Assembly (NCBI RefSeq): GCF_030409755.1
Contig: NZ_JAUFQE010000001.1
Location: 744,001 to 808,000, forward strand
From: Vibrio lentus
Lineage (GTDB): Bacteria > Pseudomonadota > Gammaproteobacteria > Enterobacterales > Vibrionaceae
Length of the DNA: 64,000 bases
Direction: 5' to 3'
Both the position numbers and the translations under genes were made by a program. Positions 56,582-64,000 of the stretch are shown piece after piece. Position 1 is the stretch's first letter. Each line of letters opens with the position of its first letter. Below the pieces are notes generated by a model that ran no database searches, had not been told where the DNA came from, and was given only the letters and a program-made list of their open reading frames with translations.

Positions 56582-57250
56582 TTACTCTTCGTCTGACTTG
56601 ATTTGGCCTGAGTTCCACTTCCCTTCATGAATCGCGGAATTGACGTCTCTTCTTGGTAACCAGCCCATGGTTTCAAGTTCTGGCTTATCTTTGAAGTGGT
56701 CAACGTAGCCGATACATAAGTACGCCACGATATCGATGTTTTCTGGGATATCTAATGCGTCTCGCAGTGTTGAGTCGTGAAGAATACTCACCCAACCTAA
56801 TCCTAGGTTTTCGGCTCTAGCTGCCAGCCATAAGTTTTGAACCGCACACACGGTGCTGTACAGATCCATCTCTTGTTTGATGGTTCTACCTAACACGACC
56901 TTTCCGGTTCGGTTGCGGTCGCAAGTCACGCATATACCTATAGGTGATTCAACAATGCCTTCAAGCTTTAGGCGCTTGTACATCGCCTGCTTTTCATCGG
57001 TAAACATTTCAGCAGATTCAGCATGTGCCTGATTAAAACCGGCTTTGATTTGTTGTTTGGTTTCGATATCACGGACAACGACAAAGTCCCAAGGTTGCAT
57101 AAAACCAACACTGGGCGCATGGTGCGCTGCGGTTAGCACACGCATCAAAACGTCTTCTGGGATCTCATCAGGAAGAAACTGACCACGAACATCTCGGCGA
57201 GAAAAAATCGTTTTATATACTGCGTCGCGTTCATTCGGCGTAATTTCCAT
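56582..57250 (-). CDS. bluB: 5,6-dimethylbenzimidazole synthase
   Basis: The 222-residue protein belongs to the nitroreductase fold and has BluB hallmarks: IFSRRDVRGQFLPDEIPED, LTAAHHAPSVGFMQPWDFVV, and LGLGWVSILHDSTLRDALDI. BluB splits FMN with oxygen to form the lower ligand of vitamin B12. It is not in an operon with cobalamin genes here and no cobalamin riboswitch was seen in the short upstream gap. Confidence 0.9.
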   Translation of the reverse strand: MEITPNERDAVYKTIFSRRDVRGQFLPDEIPEDVLMRVLTAAHHAPSVGFMQPWDFVVVRDIETKQQIKAGFNQAHAESAEMFTDEKQAMYKRLKLEGIVESPIGICVTCDRNRTGKVVLGRTIKQEMDLYSTVCAVQNLWLAARAENLGLGWVSILHDSTLRDALDIPENIDIVAYLCIGYVDHFKDKPELETMGWLPRRDVNSAIHEGKWNSGQIKSDEE

Positions 57251-57417
57251 ACATCCCTGTCTTATCGTCGTCTTATTGAGCCAGTATTATCCAACTAAAG
57301 TGTCTATGTTACTAGCGGTACACAAGCAACATGGTAGAATGCCGCCATTAATCTTATCCTTGTATAAGATTGTTGAACCTTTCCATCGCTATTTAGCCAA
57401 ATCATACCGAGAAACTT

Positions 57418-58614
57418 ATGCCATTTTCCAAGCTTGGATTAAGCTCACCTATTGTTAAAGCCGTTGCAAAACAAGGCTATGAAAAGCCAACCTCTATTCA
57501 AGAAAAAGCAATTCCGATTGTGCTTTCTGGTAAGAACCTAATTGCTGCTGCACAAACAGGTACAGGTAAAACTGCGAGCTTTGTTCTCCCTATCTTAGAA
57601 ATGCTAAGTAAAGGTGAAACACAACGTAAAAAACGTATTCGTGCTGTTATTCTGACACCAACTCGTGAGCTTGCGATTCAGGTTGAGCAGAACATTACTA
57701 AGTACGCGAAGTTCCTAAACCTAACATCATTAGCGATGTACGGTGGTGTTTCGTACCAACACCAAAAAGACCGCTTGATCGAAGGTGTCGATATTCTTGT
57801 GGCAACACCAGGTCGTTTGATCGATATGTACGGACAACGTGCCGTTCATTTTGATGAAGTTGAAGTACTGGTTCTTGATGAAGCCGACCGCATGCTAGAC
57901 ATGGGTTTCATCGAAGACATCAACAAGATCATCGCGCGTTTGCCACAAAACATTCAAAACCTGTTGTTCTCAGCAACGCTATCAACGCCAGTGCGCGCAC
58001 TAGCGAAAAGCGCAATCAGTGAAGCGGAAGAAATTTCTATCGCCAAAACTGACGCTTCTAAAGCAAACATCGAACAATGGCTAGTTACAGTCGATAAAGA
58101 CCGTAAGTCTGCACTATTAAGCCACATGATCACTGATGGTGAGTGGGATCAAGCGCTTATCTTTATCGAGACTAAGCACGGCGCGGCTAAGTTGGTAGCT
58201 CAACTTGAAAAGCGTGGTATCGAAGCGGAAGCTTTCCACAGTGGACGTAGTCAAGCGATTCGTGAAAAGATTCTGGCTGATTTCAAAAAAGGTCGTCTAA
58301 AGTATCTAGTTGCGACAGGTGTTGCTGCTCGTGGTATCGATATCGATAATCTAAGCCGCGTAGTGAACTACGACATCCCATTCCCAGCGGATGACTATGT
58401 TCACCGTATTGGTCGTACAGGCCGTGCTGATGCGTCTGGTGAAGCGATCTCTTTCCTATCGAAAGATAACTTCAAGAACCTGTGCATTATCGAAAAACGT
58501 CTTGGTCACTTGATTGAACGTCGTGTTGTTGAAGGTTTCGAACCACGCAAAGAAGTGCCAATCTCTGTATTGAACTTCGTTCCTAAAAAGAAAAGAGAAC
58601 AGCAACAAGACTAA
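57418..58614 (+). CDS. rhlE: DEAD-box RNA helicase, RhlE-like
   Basis: The 398-residue helicase has the Q motif (LSSPIVKAVAKQGYEKPTSI), AQTGTGKTASFVLPI, PTRELAIQVEQN, DEADRMLDMGF, SATLSTPVRALA, VAARGIDIDNLSRVVNYD and HRIGRTGRADASG. It lacks a long C-terminal domain, which fits RhlE. It assists ribosome assembly or RNA turnover. It is one of three DEAD-box genes in the window. Confidence 0.88.
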   Translation: MPFSKLGLSSPIVKAVAKQGYEKPTSIQEKAIPIVLSGKNLIAAAQTGTGKTASFVLPILEMLSKGETQRKKRIRAVILTPTRELAIQVEQNITKYAKFLNLTSLAMYGGVSYQHQKDRLIEGVDILVATPGRLIDMYGQRAVHFDEVEVLVLDEADRMLDMGFIEDINKIIARLPQNIQNLLFSATLSTPVRALAKSAISEAEEISIAKTDASKANIEQWLVTVDKDRKSALLSHMITDGEWDQALIFIETKHGAAKLVAQLEKRGIEAEAFHSGRSQAIREKILADFKKGRLKYLVATGVAARGIDIDNLSRVVNYDIPFPADDYVHRIGRTGRADASGEAISFLSKDNFKNLCIIEKRLGHLIERRVVEGFEPRKEVPISVLNFVPKKKREQQQD

Positions 58615-58664
58615 GTAATTTCAGCTATAGAAAATGAAAAAGTCGCGTTAGCCAAAATGAAAAT

Positions 58665-58691
58665 AAAACGAAGCCCATGTGGCTTCGTTTT
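58665..58691 (+). terminator. Intrinsic terminator after rhlE-like gene
   Basis: AAAACGAAGCC-CATGT-GGCTTCGTTTT. Confidence 0.85.
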
Positions 58692-58726
58692 GCTCTTAGA
58701 AATACATATAAAGTTGAGGCAATAAG

Positions 58727-59131
58727 ATGATCACTCCTATCGCAACGAGATTAACCCGCGGCCAAGACCTAAAGCTTGAGATCCAAAGGTTAGTGACCAC
58801 ACACAACATCTCAGCGGGCTCTGTCGCGTCTTGTGTCGGATGTGTCTCTCAACTCAATATTCGTTTAGCTAATGCGAACAACACCAAGCTAATAACAGCT
58901 CCGTTCGAAATCGTGTCTGTAATGGCAACGCTAACCCCGAACCACCAGCATATTCATATATCCGTTGCTGATGAAAATGGAAATGTGATTGGTGGGCATT
59001 TGCTTGAAGGGACGATTATCGCAACCACCGCTGAATTGATTGTTCACCGCTACGATACTTTGACCTTCAACAGAGAGCATGATGATTCGACGGGTTACAC
59101 TGAGCTCACTATCAGCAGCAACACACAATAG
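58727..59131 (+). CDS. PPC (DUF296) domain DNA-binding-like protein
   Basis: The 134-residue protein is a single PPC domain: ITPIATRLTRGQDLKLEIQR at the start, the central SVASCVGCVSQLNIRLAN and the NVIGGHLLEGTIIATTAELI ending. Plant PPC proteins bind AT-rich DNA, and bacterial versions form trimers of unknown function, possibly binding small ligands or metals through the conserved His. It is on the same strand as the exonuclease gene 69 bp downstream. Confidence 0.8.
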   Translation: MITPIATRLTRGQDLKLEIQRLVTTHNISAGSVASCVGCVSQLNIRLANANNTKLITAPFEIVSVMATLTPNHQHIHISVADENGNVIGGHLLEGTIIATTAELIVHRYDTLTFNREHDDSTGYTELTISSNTQ

Positions 59132-59200
59132 ATTGACCAATAGCAACACCAGTGCCCCATATAAAGCGATACAACTAAATAAATAGTATTAGGAAACACG

Positions 59201-59824
59201 ATGGCTCCAAACTCCGCAGACTCCGTTATCGTTCTCGATTTCGAAACCACAGGCTTATCACCAAACATGGGTGACCGAGCGATTGAAATCGGTGCGGTTA
59301 AACTCGTTAACGGCGAAGTCGTCGACACCTTTCAGCAACTCATGAACCCAGGGTTTCGTGTTAGCGGGTTCATTGAAAGCTATACCGGAATCAGTAACCG
59401 TATGTTAAGCACAGCGGCTAGTTGCAGCGAAGTGATGGATGAGTTTGCAGACTTTATCCAAGACAGCCAACTGGTTGCTCACAATGCGTCGTTTGATAAA
59501 CGCTTTCTAGACGCGGAATTAGACTTTATTGGTCGAGACTATACGGGTAAGTTCGCTTGCTCAATGTTGATTGCTCGCCGCCTAATCCAAGACGCGCCGA
59601 CTCATAAGCTAGGCGACCTTGTGCGTTTTAAGAATATTGACAACGACGGTACTTTCCACAGAGCGTTAGCCGATTCAGAAATGACAGCACGGTTGTGGTT
59701 ATTGATGATTGATGAGCTTCAAAGTGACCACGGTATTCAACAGCCGAGCTTTCAACTGATGCAGAAAATATCTAAGACCGCTAAAGGCTCGATTCCAAAG
59801 CTGCTGATGAGTAATCGCAATTAA
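59201..59824 (+). CDS. DnaQ-like 3'-5' exonuclease (DEDDh)
   Basis: The 207-residue protein has the DEDDh exonuclease motifs: VLDFETTGLSPNMGDRAIEI (Exo I, Asp and Glu), VAHNASFDKRFLD (Exo II) and HRALADSEMTARL (Exo III His and Asp). It resembles DNA polymerase III epsilon/RNase T relatives but is alone, so its substrate is unsettled. It is probably co-transcribed with the PPC gene. Confidence 0.88.
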   Translation: MAPNSADSVIVLDFETTGLSPNMGDRAIEIGAVKLVNGEVVDTFQQLMNPGFRVSGFIESYTGISNRMLSTAASCSEVMDEFADFIQDSQLVAHNASFDKRFLDAELDFIGRDYTGKFACSMLIARRLIQDAPTHKLGDLVRFKNIDNDGTFHRALADSEMTARLWLLMIDELQSDHGIQQPSFQLMQKISKTAKGSIPKLLMSNRN

Positions 59825-59855
59825 AACCCTAAAGCTCAACACATAGAAAGAAACA

Positions 59856-59885
59856 AAGGCTGATTCGTTTCACGAGGTCAGCCTT
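59856..59885. terminator. Weak intrinsic terminator
   Basis: AAGGCTGA pairs with TCAGCCTT; T-rich only on the minus side, so it probably ends the DUF6279 gene. Confidence 0.5.
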
Positions 59886-59914
59886 ACCATGTACCGATGT
59901 TATTTAGAGCCGCA

Positions 59915-60751
59915 CTACTCCTGCAGTGCTACCAACGTTGATTTAAGGCTTTCTAACTCATTCATAAAATAAGACCATTGCTTATCACTAGTCACTGCCG
60001 CGATATCCACCAAAAACTTCGCTGATGTCTGCATATTCTTTTCAAGCTTAGACTCCAGTTCTTGCGGATAATAAGCTTCATTGTTCAAAAGCAGGTTCAT
60101 AATAATTGGCTGCGCAATATGTAGGTCAGTCTTCTTTTGCATGAGTGTTGTGAGATCTTGGTATGTATTATTTTGATATTGGCGCCAGTTATCGTTGGTA
60201 TTTACCCACTCTTTAGACCAAGTCGAAATAATCTGTTTTTGCTCTTTCGATACCGTCCCTAACCACCGCTCTACCCTATCTTCTATTCGACTCCGATATC
60301 GCTTTCTCGAACCTTCATCATTCAATGATAATCTTTCTTCGTAATACTCTTGCTGTTTTTCTCTAAAGTTCTTTAAGAACTCTGTATCTTGCTCAGGAGT
60401 AAGCTGCATACTTAATGCATAAATATCAGGAGAAAACTTATTAACGATAGAGCGAATACGATTTTTAGTTTGTTCACTCTGGTCAATGATAAAAGCTGAG
60501 TTCATATCAGAACGATCTAGATTTTGAATCGCTTCTAGTTGCGAGATATACAGCGGTAGTTGAGTTTCTTTATGCCATTGCTGTAATAAGTCGAGGCGCT
60601 CTTCGAGCTCGACTTCTTGACTATTCGATAGAGAAACAAAGTCTTCAATATAGCTAATCGCAAACCAGCTTATATTGTTATAGGCAAATTTAGTCCCGCA
60701 GCCAGCGAATACAAAACAGACCAATAATACTAACCATCGACACTTTCTCAT
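59915..60751 (-). CDS. DUF6279 family lipoprotein
   Basis: The 278-residue protein has a lipoprotein signal (LVLLVCFVFAGCGTKFAYNN, lipobox FAGC). The mature part is helical, with a repeated-looking region WHKETQLPLYISQLEAIQNL and further amphipathic helices. The DUF6279 identification comes from the N-terminal YNNISWFA pattern and length. It should be attached to the outer or inner membrane in the periplasm. Function unknown. Confidence 0.75.
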   Translation of the reverse strand: MRKCRWLVLLVCFVFAGCGTKFAYNNISWFAISYIEDFVSLSNSQEVELEERLDLLQQWHKETQLPLYISQLEAIQNLDRSDMNSAFIIDQSEQTKNRIRSIVNKFSPDIYALSMQLTPEQDTEFLKNFREKQQEYYEERLSLNDEGSRKRYRSRIEDRVERWLGTVSKEQKQIISTWSKEWVNTNDNWRQYQNNTYQDLTTLMQKKTDLHIAQPIIMNLLLNNEAYYPQELESKLEKNMQTSAKFLVDIAAVTSDKQWSYFMNELESLKSTLVALQE

Positions 60752-61055
60752 TTAACCCTCTCACGATATTCAGTAAAGCCACAATTCCATTAACTCACCC
60801 TTTTAAGGCTAGCTCTGGTTCTTATAACGCTAGTTTTAGCTCTTATAAAAGTAGCCTTAATAGGAGGTGGCCGTAAAAACTTTGAGATAAATTGAGACTC
60901 AGACTTGCTAATCTAACTATTTCGGCAAATGATTAAACTAAAAATAATTAATGGCAGTGATGTAACTTGATTTTTATTGCTCATTTGACGTAATACGAAC
61001 CCTATAAACGAATGGTTTGCTTATTTTCAAATGATTAATATTTGGGAGGTAAGCT
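60752..61055. other. Divergent region between lipoprotein and small gene
   Basis: AT-rich, with some short direct repeats (CTTATAACGCTAG and CTCTTATAAAAGTAG) and no recognised element beyond the promoter regions. Confidence 0.4.
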
Positions 61056-61229
61056 ATGGCCGCTACTCCTCATTATACAAGCGAGTTAGAGTACGAGCTT
61101 TGTTATTTTGACGATGGGAAACTAACCACAATTACGATATCCGCTAATAATCGACAGGAAGCGATGACTTGGTATCTTAGCGAAGGAGGACATATCAACG
61201 ATTTCTATTCGATCAGACCTGACGAATAA
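61056..61229 (+). CDS. Small protein, 57 aa, hypothetical
   Basis: Reads MAATPHYTSELEYELCYFDD, then GKLTTITISANNRQEAMTWY. The ribosome site GGGAGGT lies about six bases before the ATG, so translation is likely. The strand-turn-strand-helix pattern suggests a compact small domain. No family recognised. Confidence 0.6.
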   Translation: MAATPHYTSELEYELCYFDDGKLTTITISANNRQEAMTWYLSEGGHINDFYSIRPDE

Positions 61230-61312
61230 ACGTTTGATACGTTACTCACTGTGGAACACCCTTTACTGCGTTATCACTAGCATGACTAGCAGTAAAGGGA
61301 GACAATCTCGAA

Positions 61313-62692
61313 TTACTTCAGAATTCGGGCGCGGAACTGACGGCCCTTCATTTTACCTGATTCGATTTTACCTAATGCTTTCTTAGCCATTGATCTTTCT
61401 ACAGCAACGTAAGCACGCATCGCGAACAAGTTGATCTTACCTACTGATTTACCATCAATACCGCCTTGACCTGTCAACGCACCAAGAATATCACCTGCGC
61501 GAAGTTTAGCCTTCTTGCCACCATCAATCTGGATAGTAACCATGTTTGAGTAGTATGGTTTAGCAATTGGTTTTGCTGGCATCTGAGACGGTTCGATTGG
61601 CATATCCATGTACTCATCAATTTGAGCAACACGGTGCATCTCTTTTTCGCTAAAGAAGCTGATAGCGACACCTTTGCTTCCTGCACGTCCAGTACGACCA
61701 ATGCGGTGTACGTGAACTTCAGGATCGCGAGACAACTCAAAGTTGAATACAGCATCTAGGTTATCAACATCAAGACCACGAGCAGCAACATCTGTTGCAA
61801 CCAAGATAGAGATGGTTTTGTTTGAGAACTGAACCAAAGCTTGGTCACGTTCACGTTGTTCCATGTCGCCATGAAGCTCGATAACACTGAAGCCACGGTG
61901 GCTTAGCTCGTCGTTTACGTTCTGGACTTCTTTCTTAGTGTTACAGAACACAACCGCTGATTCTGGTTGATGATGAAGAAGCAGTAGCTCTAATGCATCA
62001 TCACGAGCTTCAGTACCTTCAACTTTGTAGAAATGTTGCTGGATGCTTGAGTGATCGTGCGTTGATTCAACCTTCACCATTTCTGGGTTACGCATGATGC
62101 GGTCTGCAACAGATTTAATCTGTTTAGGGAAAGTCGCACTGAACAATAACGTTTGACGATCTTTTGGTGCTGCTTCAATAACAGCATCTAGTGCATCTTG
62201 GAAACCCATTTCTAGCATGCGATCGGCTTCATCCAACACAAGTGTGTTCAACTCAGACAGGTCAATACGATCTTTCTCTAGGTGGTCAAGGATACGACCA
62301 GGAGTGCCCACAAGAATGTGTGCGCCATGCTCTAATGAACCAATTTGTGGTCCCATTGGCATACCGCCACAAAGTGTCAGCACTTTAATATTGTGAATAC
62401 CACGAGCAAGAGTACGGATCTCTTTTGCTACTTGGTCTGCAAGCTCACGAGTCGGACATAACACTAAAGACTGAACACGGAAACGCTTAACGCGTAGGTT
62501 CTGCAGCACGCCTAAACCAAAAGCAGCTGTTTTACCTGAACCCGTTTTACCCTGACCGATAACATCCTTGCCATCCAGAATAGTAGGAAGACTTAACGCT
62601 TGAATAGGCGTCATTTCAGTATAACCAAGAGAATCTAACGTATTTAGAAGCTCTGGTTTAAGGGCGATTGAAGAGAATTTTGAAGTGCTCAA
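61313..62692 (-). CDS. dbpA: ATP-dependent RNA helicase DbpA
   Basis: The 459-residue helicase has GQGKTGSGKTAAFGLGVL, PTRELADQVAKEI, DEADRMLEMGF, SATFPKQIKSVA and HRIGRTGRAGSKG. The C-terminal DbpA RNA-binding domain (VTIQIDGGKKAKLRAGDILG) targets hairpin 92 of 23S rRNA in E. coli and helps 50S assembly. Together with deaD and rhlE-like it gives three DEAD-box genes in this window. It is a single gene. Confidence 0.93.
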   Translation of the reverse strand: MSTSKFSSIALKPELLNTLDSLGYTEMTPIQALSLPTILDGKDVIGQGKTGSGKTAAFGLGVLQNLRVKRFRVQSLVLCPTRELADQVAKEIRTLARGIHNIKVLTLCGGMPMGPQIGSLEHGAHILVGTPGRILDHLEKDRIDLSELNTLVLDEADRMLEMGFQDALDAVIEAAPKDRQTLLFSATFPKQIKSVADRIMRNPEMVKVESTHDHSSIQQHFYKVEGTEARDDALELLLLHHQPESAVVFCNTKKEVQNVNDELSHRGFSVIELHGDMEQRERDQALVQFSNKTISILVATDVAARGLDVDNLDAVFNFELSRDPEVHVHRIGRTGRAGSKGVAISFFSEKEMHRVAQIDEYMDMPIEPSQMPAKPIAKPYYSNMVTIQIDGGKKAKLRAGDILGALTGQGGIDGKSVGKINLFAMRAYVAVERSMAKKALGKIESGKMKGRQFRARILK

Positions 62693-62882
62693 TGGAAATA
62701 TCCAACTGGTGAAAAACAGAGTGCATTATGAGTGTTTTTGAAAATTATTCCACCTTAATCACAGTTTTGAAGAAACAAACAACCATAACAAATATTTATC
62801 GGTTAACTGTGTTAATTAACCATAAAATACGGGATACTATAAAATCAAGTGAAAACTCGTTAACCCCTTAGGATTCATCAGC

Positions 62883-63557
62883 ATGGAAAAAACTTCGTTG
62901 CGAAAAGGCTTCACACTATTGGAGCTGGTCGTTGTCATTGTCATACTCGCCGTTATCGCTGTCATCGCGGCTCCACGTTTTTTATCTATCGCTGATGATG
63001 CAAGGGAAGCAACAAGCCGCGCACTGTTTGATAACTTCCGTGCTGGAGCTGAGATCTACCAAGGAGCTTGTTTAGCGAGAGGTGGAGATGTCACTGAGCT
63101 ACAAGGACAAAACACTTCAGATTTCAATATTGATGGTATCTATTCTAACTTTTCAGGAAGCTGTTACCCTGTTCGCAACAGCAATACAGGGGTGCGTAGA
63201 GATATCAACAACGCGAGAGGCTGTTACGAACTGTTCCAAGACATCGTCAACAGTGATCATTTCGAAGATATCAACTTTGGTAGCGGTGGTTGGAAAAATG
63301 GAGAAACGGTTAAGGAAAGTGAGTTGATAGCGGCTCGTGATGCTGGTTATCAAGTGTATATACATCAAAGATCGAAATACTTTTCATACTGTCACTACTA
63401 CAACATCGAAGGTGATTTAAGTAATGCACCTTACCTGCTTTACAATGCGGTTGATGGCACTATGGTCTCGGGGACAAAAAACCTGTCGAACGGATTTACT
63501 TGGACAGATGAACTATTAGAGTACCCAGTTGCTACTCCCCCGCCATACGACAAATAG
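62883..63557 (+). CDS. Type IV pilin/pseudopilin-like prepilin
   Basis: The 224-residue protein starts with a short basic leader and a prepilin peptidase site: KGFTLLELVVVIVILAVIAV, with cleavage expected between G and F and the Glu at position five of the mature chain. The C-terminal part contains four or more cysteines (YQGACLARGGD, GSCYPVR, GCYELFQ, YCHYYN), suggesting disulfides. It resembles MSHA-type or type II secretion minor pilins. No pilus assembly genes are next to it. Confidence 0.85.
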   Translation: MEKTSLRKGFTLLELVVVIVILAVIAVIAAPRFLSIADDAREATSRALFDNFRAGAEIYQGACLARGGDVTELQGQNTSDFNIDGIYSNFSGSCYPVRNSNTGVRRDINNARGCYELFQDIVNSDHFEDINFGSGGWKNGETVKESELIAARDAGYQVYIHQRSKYFSYCHYYNIEGDLSNAPYLLYNAVDGTMVSGTKNLSNGFTWTDELLEYPVATPPPYDK

Positions 63558-63622
63558 CTATTCACAATGAGCCGTTTCAAAAATACCCATTTTAGAAATT
63601 AATAAACACGTCTCAAAACAAA

Positions 63623-63649
63623 AAAAGCCAGCTTTGTTAGCTGGCTTTT
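63623..63649. terminator. Intrinsic terminator
   Basis: AAAAGCCAGC pairs with GCTGGCTTTT, between convergent genes. Confidence 0.85.
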
Positions 63650-63670
63650 ACTTCTATTTAGAATCGTTTC

Positions 63671-64000
63671 CTATGGCACACCGTGACCTTTAGAGGCAAC
63701 CCATACGCGATACCATTGCTCGCGAGTCAGCTCGATTTTCAGTGCATCAACGGCCGTCTTCACACGTTCAATCTTACCTGAGCCAATAATCGCAATCGGA
63801 TTAGACGGTAAACGACGAACCCAAGCGTAAATTACTTGGTCAATGCTATCTGCACCCACTTCTTGACGAATCGCCTCTAGCTCATCACGAACACGAATCG
63901 CTTGCGCTGAATCGCCACTGAAGATGCTACCACCACCGAGACAAGACCACGCCATTGGACGAATACGGTTCATCTGCAGTTGATCCAGCGTGCCATCATG
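63671..64000 (-). CDS. Aldo/keto reductase family oxidoreductase, YdhF-like (N-terminus outside window)
   Basis: About 110 C-terminal residues are visible and the frame continues past the window edge. IRPMAWSCLGGGSIFSGDSA, then IDQVIYAWVRRLPSNPIAII and GSGKIERVKTAVDALKIELT match the end of E. coli YdhF, including the NADP-binding GSGKIERV. It is probably a cytoplasmic NADP-dependent reductase. Confidence 0.85.
   Translation of the reverse strand, partial: HDGTLDQLQMNRIRPMAWSCLGGGSIFSGDSAQAIRVRDELEAIRQEVGADSIDQVIYAWVRRLPSNPIAIIGSGKIERVKTAVDALKIELTREQWYRVWVASKGHGVP

Overview
The window reads as chromosomal DNA of a marine gammaproteobacterium of the genus Vibrio, most likely a Splendidus-clade species. 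It has moderate GC, compact gene spacing, many bidirectional hairpin terminators and Vibrio-like proteins throughout. The adjacent divergent pair deaD and rnb, an orphan ackA and many transporter/regulator pairs suggest the smaller (second) chromosome. This assignment rests on recall of Vibrio gene order and was not searched.

Region 1 (1-15.4 kb) is ordinary accessory metabolism and transport. It holds a truncated MATE pump with a divergent LysR regulator, an FAD monooxygenase, a secreted GH13 alpha-amylase, a DMT exporter, a VOC protein, a CIA30 protein, an MDR oxidoreductase, an OpuAC-type binding protein without a signal peptide (divergent from a second LysR gene), a BenE-like transporter divergent from an XRE-cupin regulator with a repeated operator, and a cysteine-synthase-like enzyme.

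Region 2 (about 15.55-33.2 kb) is a 17.6 kb integrative mobilizable element inserted in the 3' end of ackA. The displaced ackA tail survives as a remnant beside the old terminator at 15464-15575. The intact ackA at 33151-34356 now ends in a tail and terminator supplied by the element. The element carries a large serine recombinase next to the ackA junction. It also has a mobilization block: a ColE1/MbeA-like relaxase with an overprinted coiled-coil gene inside it, MobC, a hairpin-rich candidate oriT, and a KfrA-like coiled-coil protein. A tyrosine-recombinase relic without its catalytic arginines and a decayed IS3-family copy are also present. Its cargo looks defensive: a Septu-like ATPase/HNH pair; a module of sce7726-like nuclease, Beta-protein, ImmA/IrrE protease and membrane coiled-coil protein that may be an undescribed system; a DUF2384 antitoxin-like pair; and a P63C protein.

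Region 3 (33.2-64 kb) is core-like chromosome: ackA, deaD, rnb, an AraC regulator, a PstS-like binding protein, a MaoC protein, an RND pump with its adaptor, a dCMP deaminase, an MscS channel, a DM13 lipoprotein-like protein, pepT, a Tas-type aldo/keto reductase, a SpoU methyltransferase, a 7Fe ferredoxin, an FAD oxidoreductase split by a homopolymer frameshift, bluB, a RhlE-type helicase, a PPC-domain protein, a DnaQ-type exonuclease, a DUF6279 lipoprotein, dbpA, a type IV pilin-like protein and the 3' part of a YdhF-type reductase. Three DEAD-box helicases and RNase II lie within about 27 kb. No rRNA, tRNA or CRISPR array was recognised.
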